A stretch of DNA of 13,966 nt from Bacillota bacterium. Lineage in GTDB: Bacteria > Bacillota > Bacilli > Bacillales_A > Planococcaceae. The stretch is taken from NCBI GenBank assembly GCA_023405135.1, contig JAEXYZ010000052.1, forward strand, positions 1 to 13,966, read 5' to 3'. The translations under genes and the position numbers were made by a program. Below are positions 13,844 to 13,966 of this stretch, piece after piece (position 1 is the stretch's first letter; each line of letters begins with the position of its first letter). The notes under the pieces were generated by a model. The model saw only the letters and a program-made list of their open reading frames with translations, had not been told where the DNA came from and searched no databases.

Positions 13844-13966
13844 AGAAAATTGATTTCCGTTCCGGGGACGCGCATCCAGGGCTGGCCCTGCGCCTCCTCG
13901 TCGCTACGCTCCTGTGGGGTCTCGAGTCTCGGGCTGTTCCCGCAGGAGTCGCCCCTTCACTCCAAT
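13844..13966 (+). repeat. GC-rich palindromic repeat, copy cut by the window end
   Basis: This is the second copy of the 33-162 element, in opposite orientation on the window but in the same orientation relative to the gene it follows. It starts at AGAAAATTGATT. The CTCCTGTGGG / CCCGCAGGAG stem is kept with a G-T wobble. It reads to CACTCCAAT at the last base, so only the end of the terminal inverted repeat appears to be missing. Bases 13870-13893 are the divergent 24-nt slot. Confidence 0.85.

Overview
The window is a chromosomal segment of an AT-rich Gram-positive bacterium of the order Bacillales. The gene order recG-fapR-plsX-fabD-fabG-acpP-rnc-smc-ftsY is the one known from Bacillus subtilis. 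Protein lengths agree with that family (RecG 682 aa, Smc 1186 aa), and FapR is itself a Bacillales-type lipid regulator. The repeat families and base composition make me think of Lysinibacillus, Solibacillus or a relative, but that placement is inference.

Layout. Positions 33-229 hold a structured repeat module lying 3' of a minus-strand operon. That operon (266-1610) encodes an ECF sigma factor and a membrane protein that is probably its anti-sigma factor. A divergent intergenic region (1611-1956) carries a likely sigma-A promoter and a previously uncalled 28-codon ORF (1878-1964) that overlaps the TTG start of recG. RecG ends in a clear terminator (4011-4044), and the fapR promoter partly overlaps it. 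A FapR-type operator follows at 4062-4078. Then come fapR, plsX, fabD and fabG, tightly packed or overlapping, and acpP with its own promoter and terminator. Positions 7808-8043 hold two tandem copies of a second structured repeat. Next are rnc, smc (1 nt apart) and ftsY. A second copy of the first repeat module lies 3' of ftsY (13780-13966) and runs off the window.

How the genes work together. FapR senses malonyl-CoA and controls the fatty-acid and phospholipid genes that follow it. FabD loads malonyl onto ACP, FabG reduces the ketoacyl-ACP, and PlsX converts acyl-ACP to acyl-phosphate for phospholipid synthesis. RecG handles stalled forks, Rnc processes double-stranded RNA, Smc condenses chromosomes and FtsY is the SRP receptor. 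These last four share the neighbourhood rather than a pathway.

The coding content is conserved core genome, and I see no CRISPR, phage, toxin or defence system. The less ordinary material is non-coding: two families of structured repeats whose copies differ by changes that keep base pairing, the small ORF before recG, and a recurring 8-nt gene overlap with non-ATG starts.
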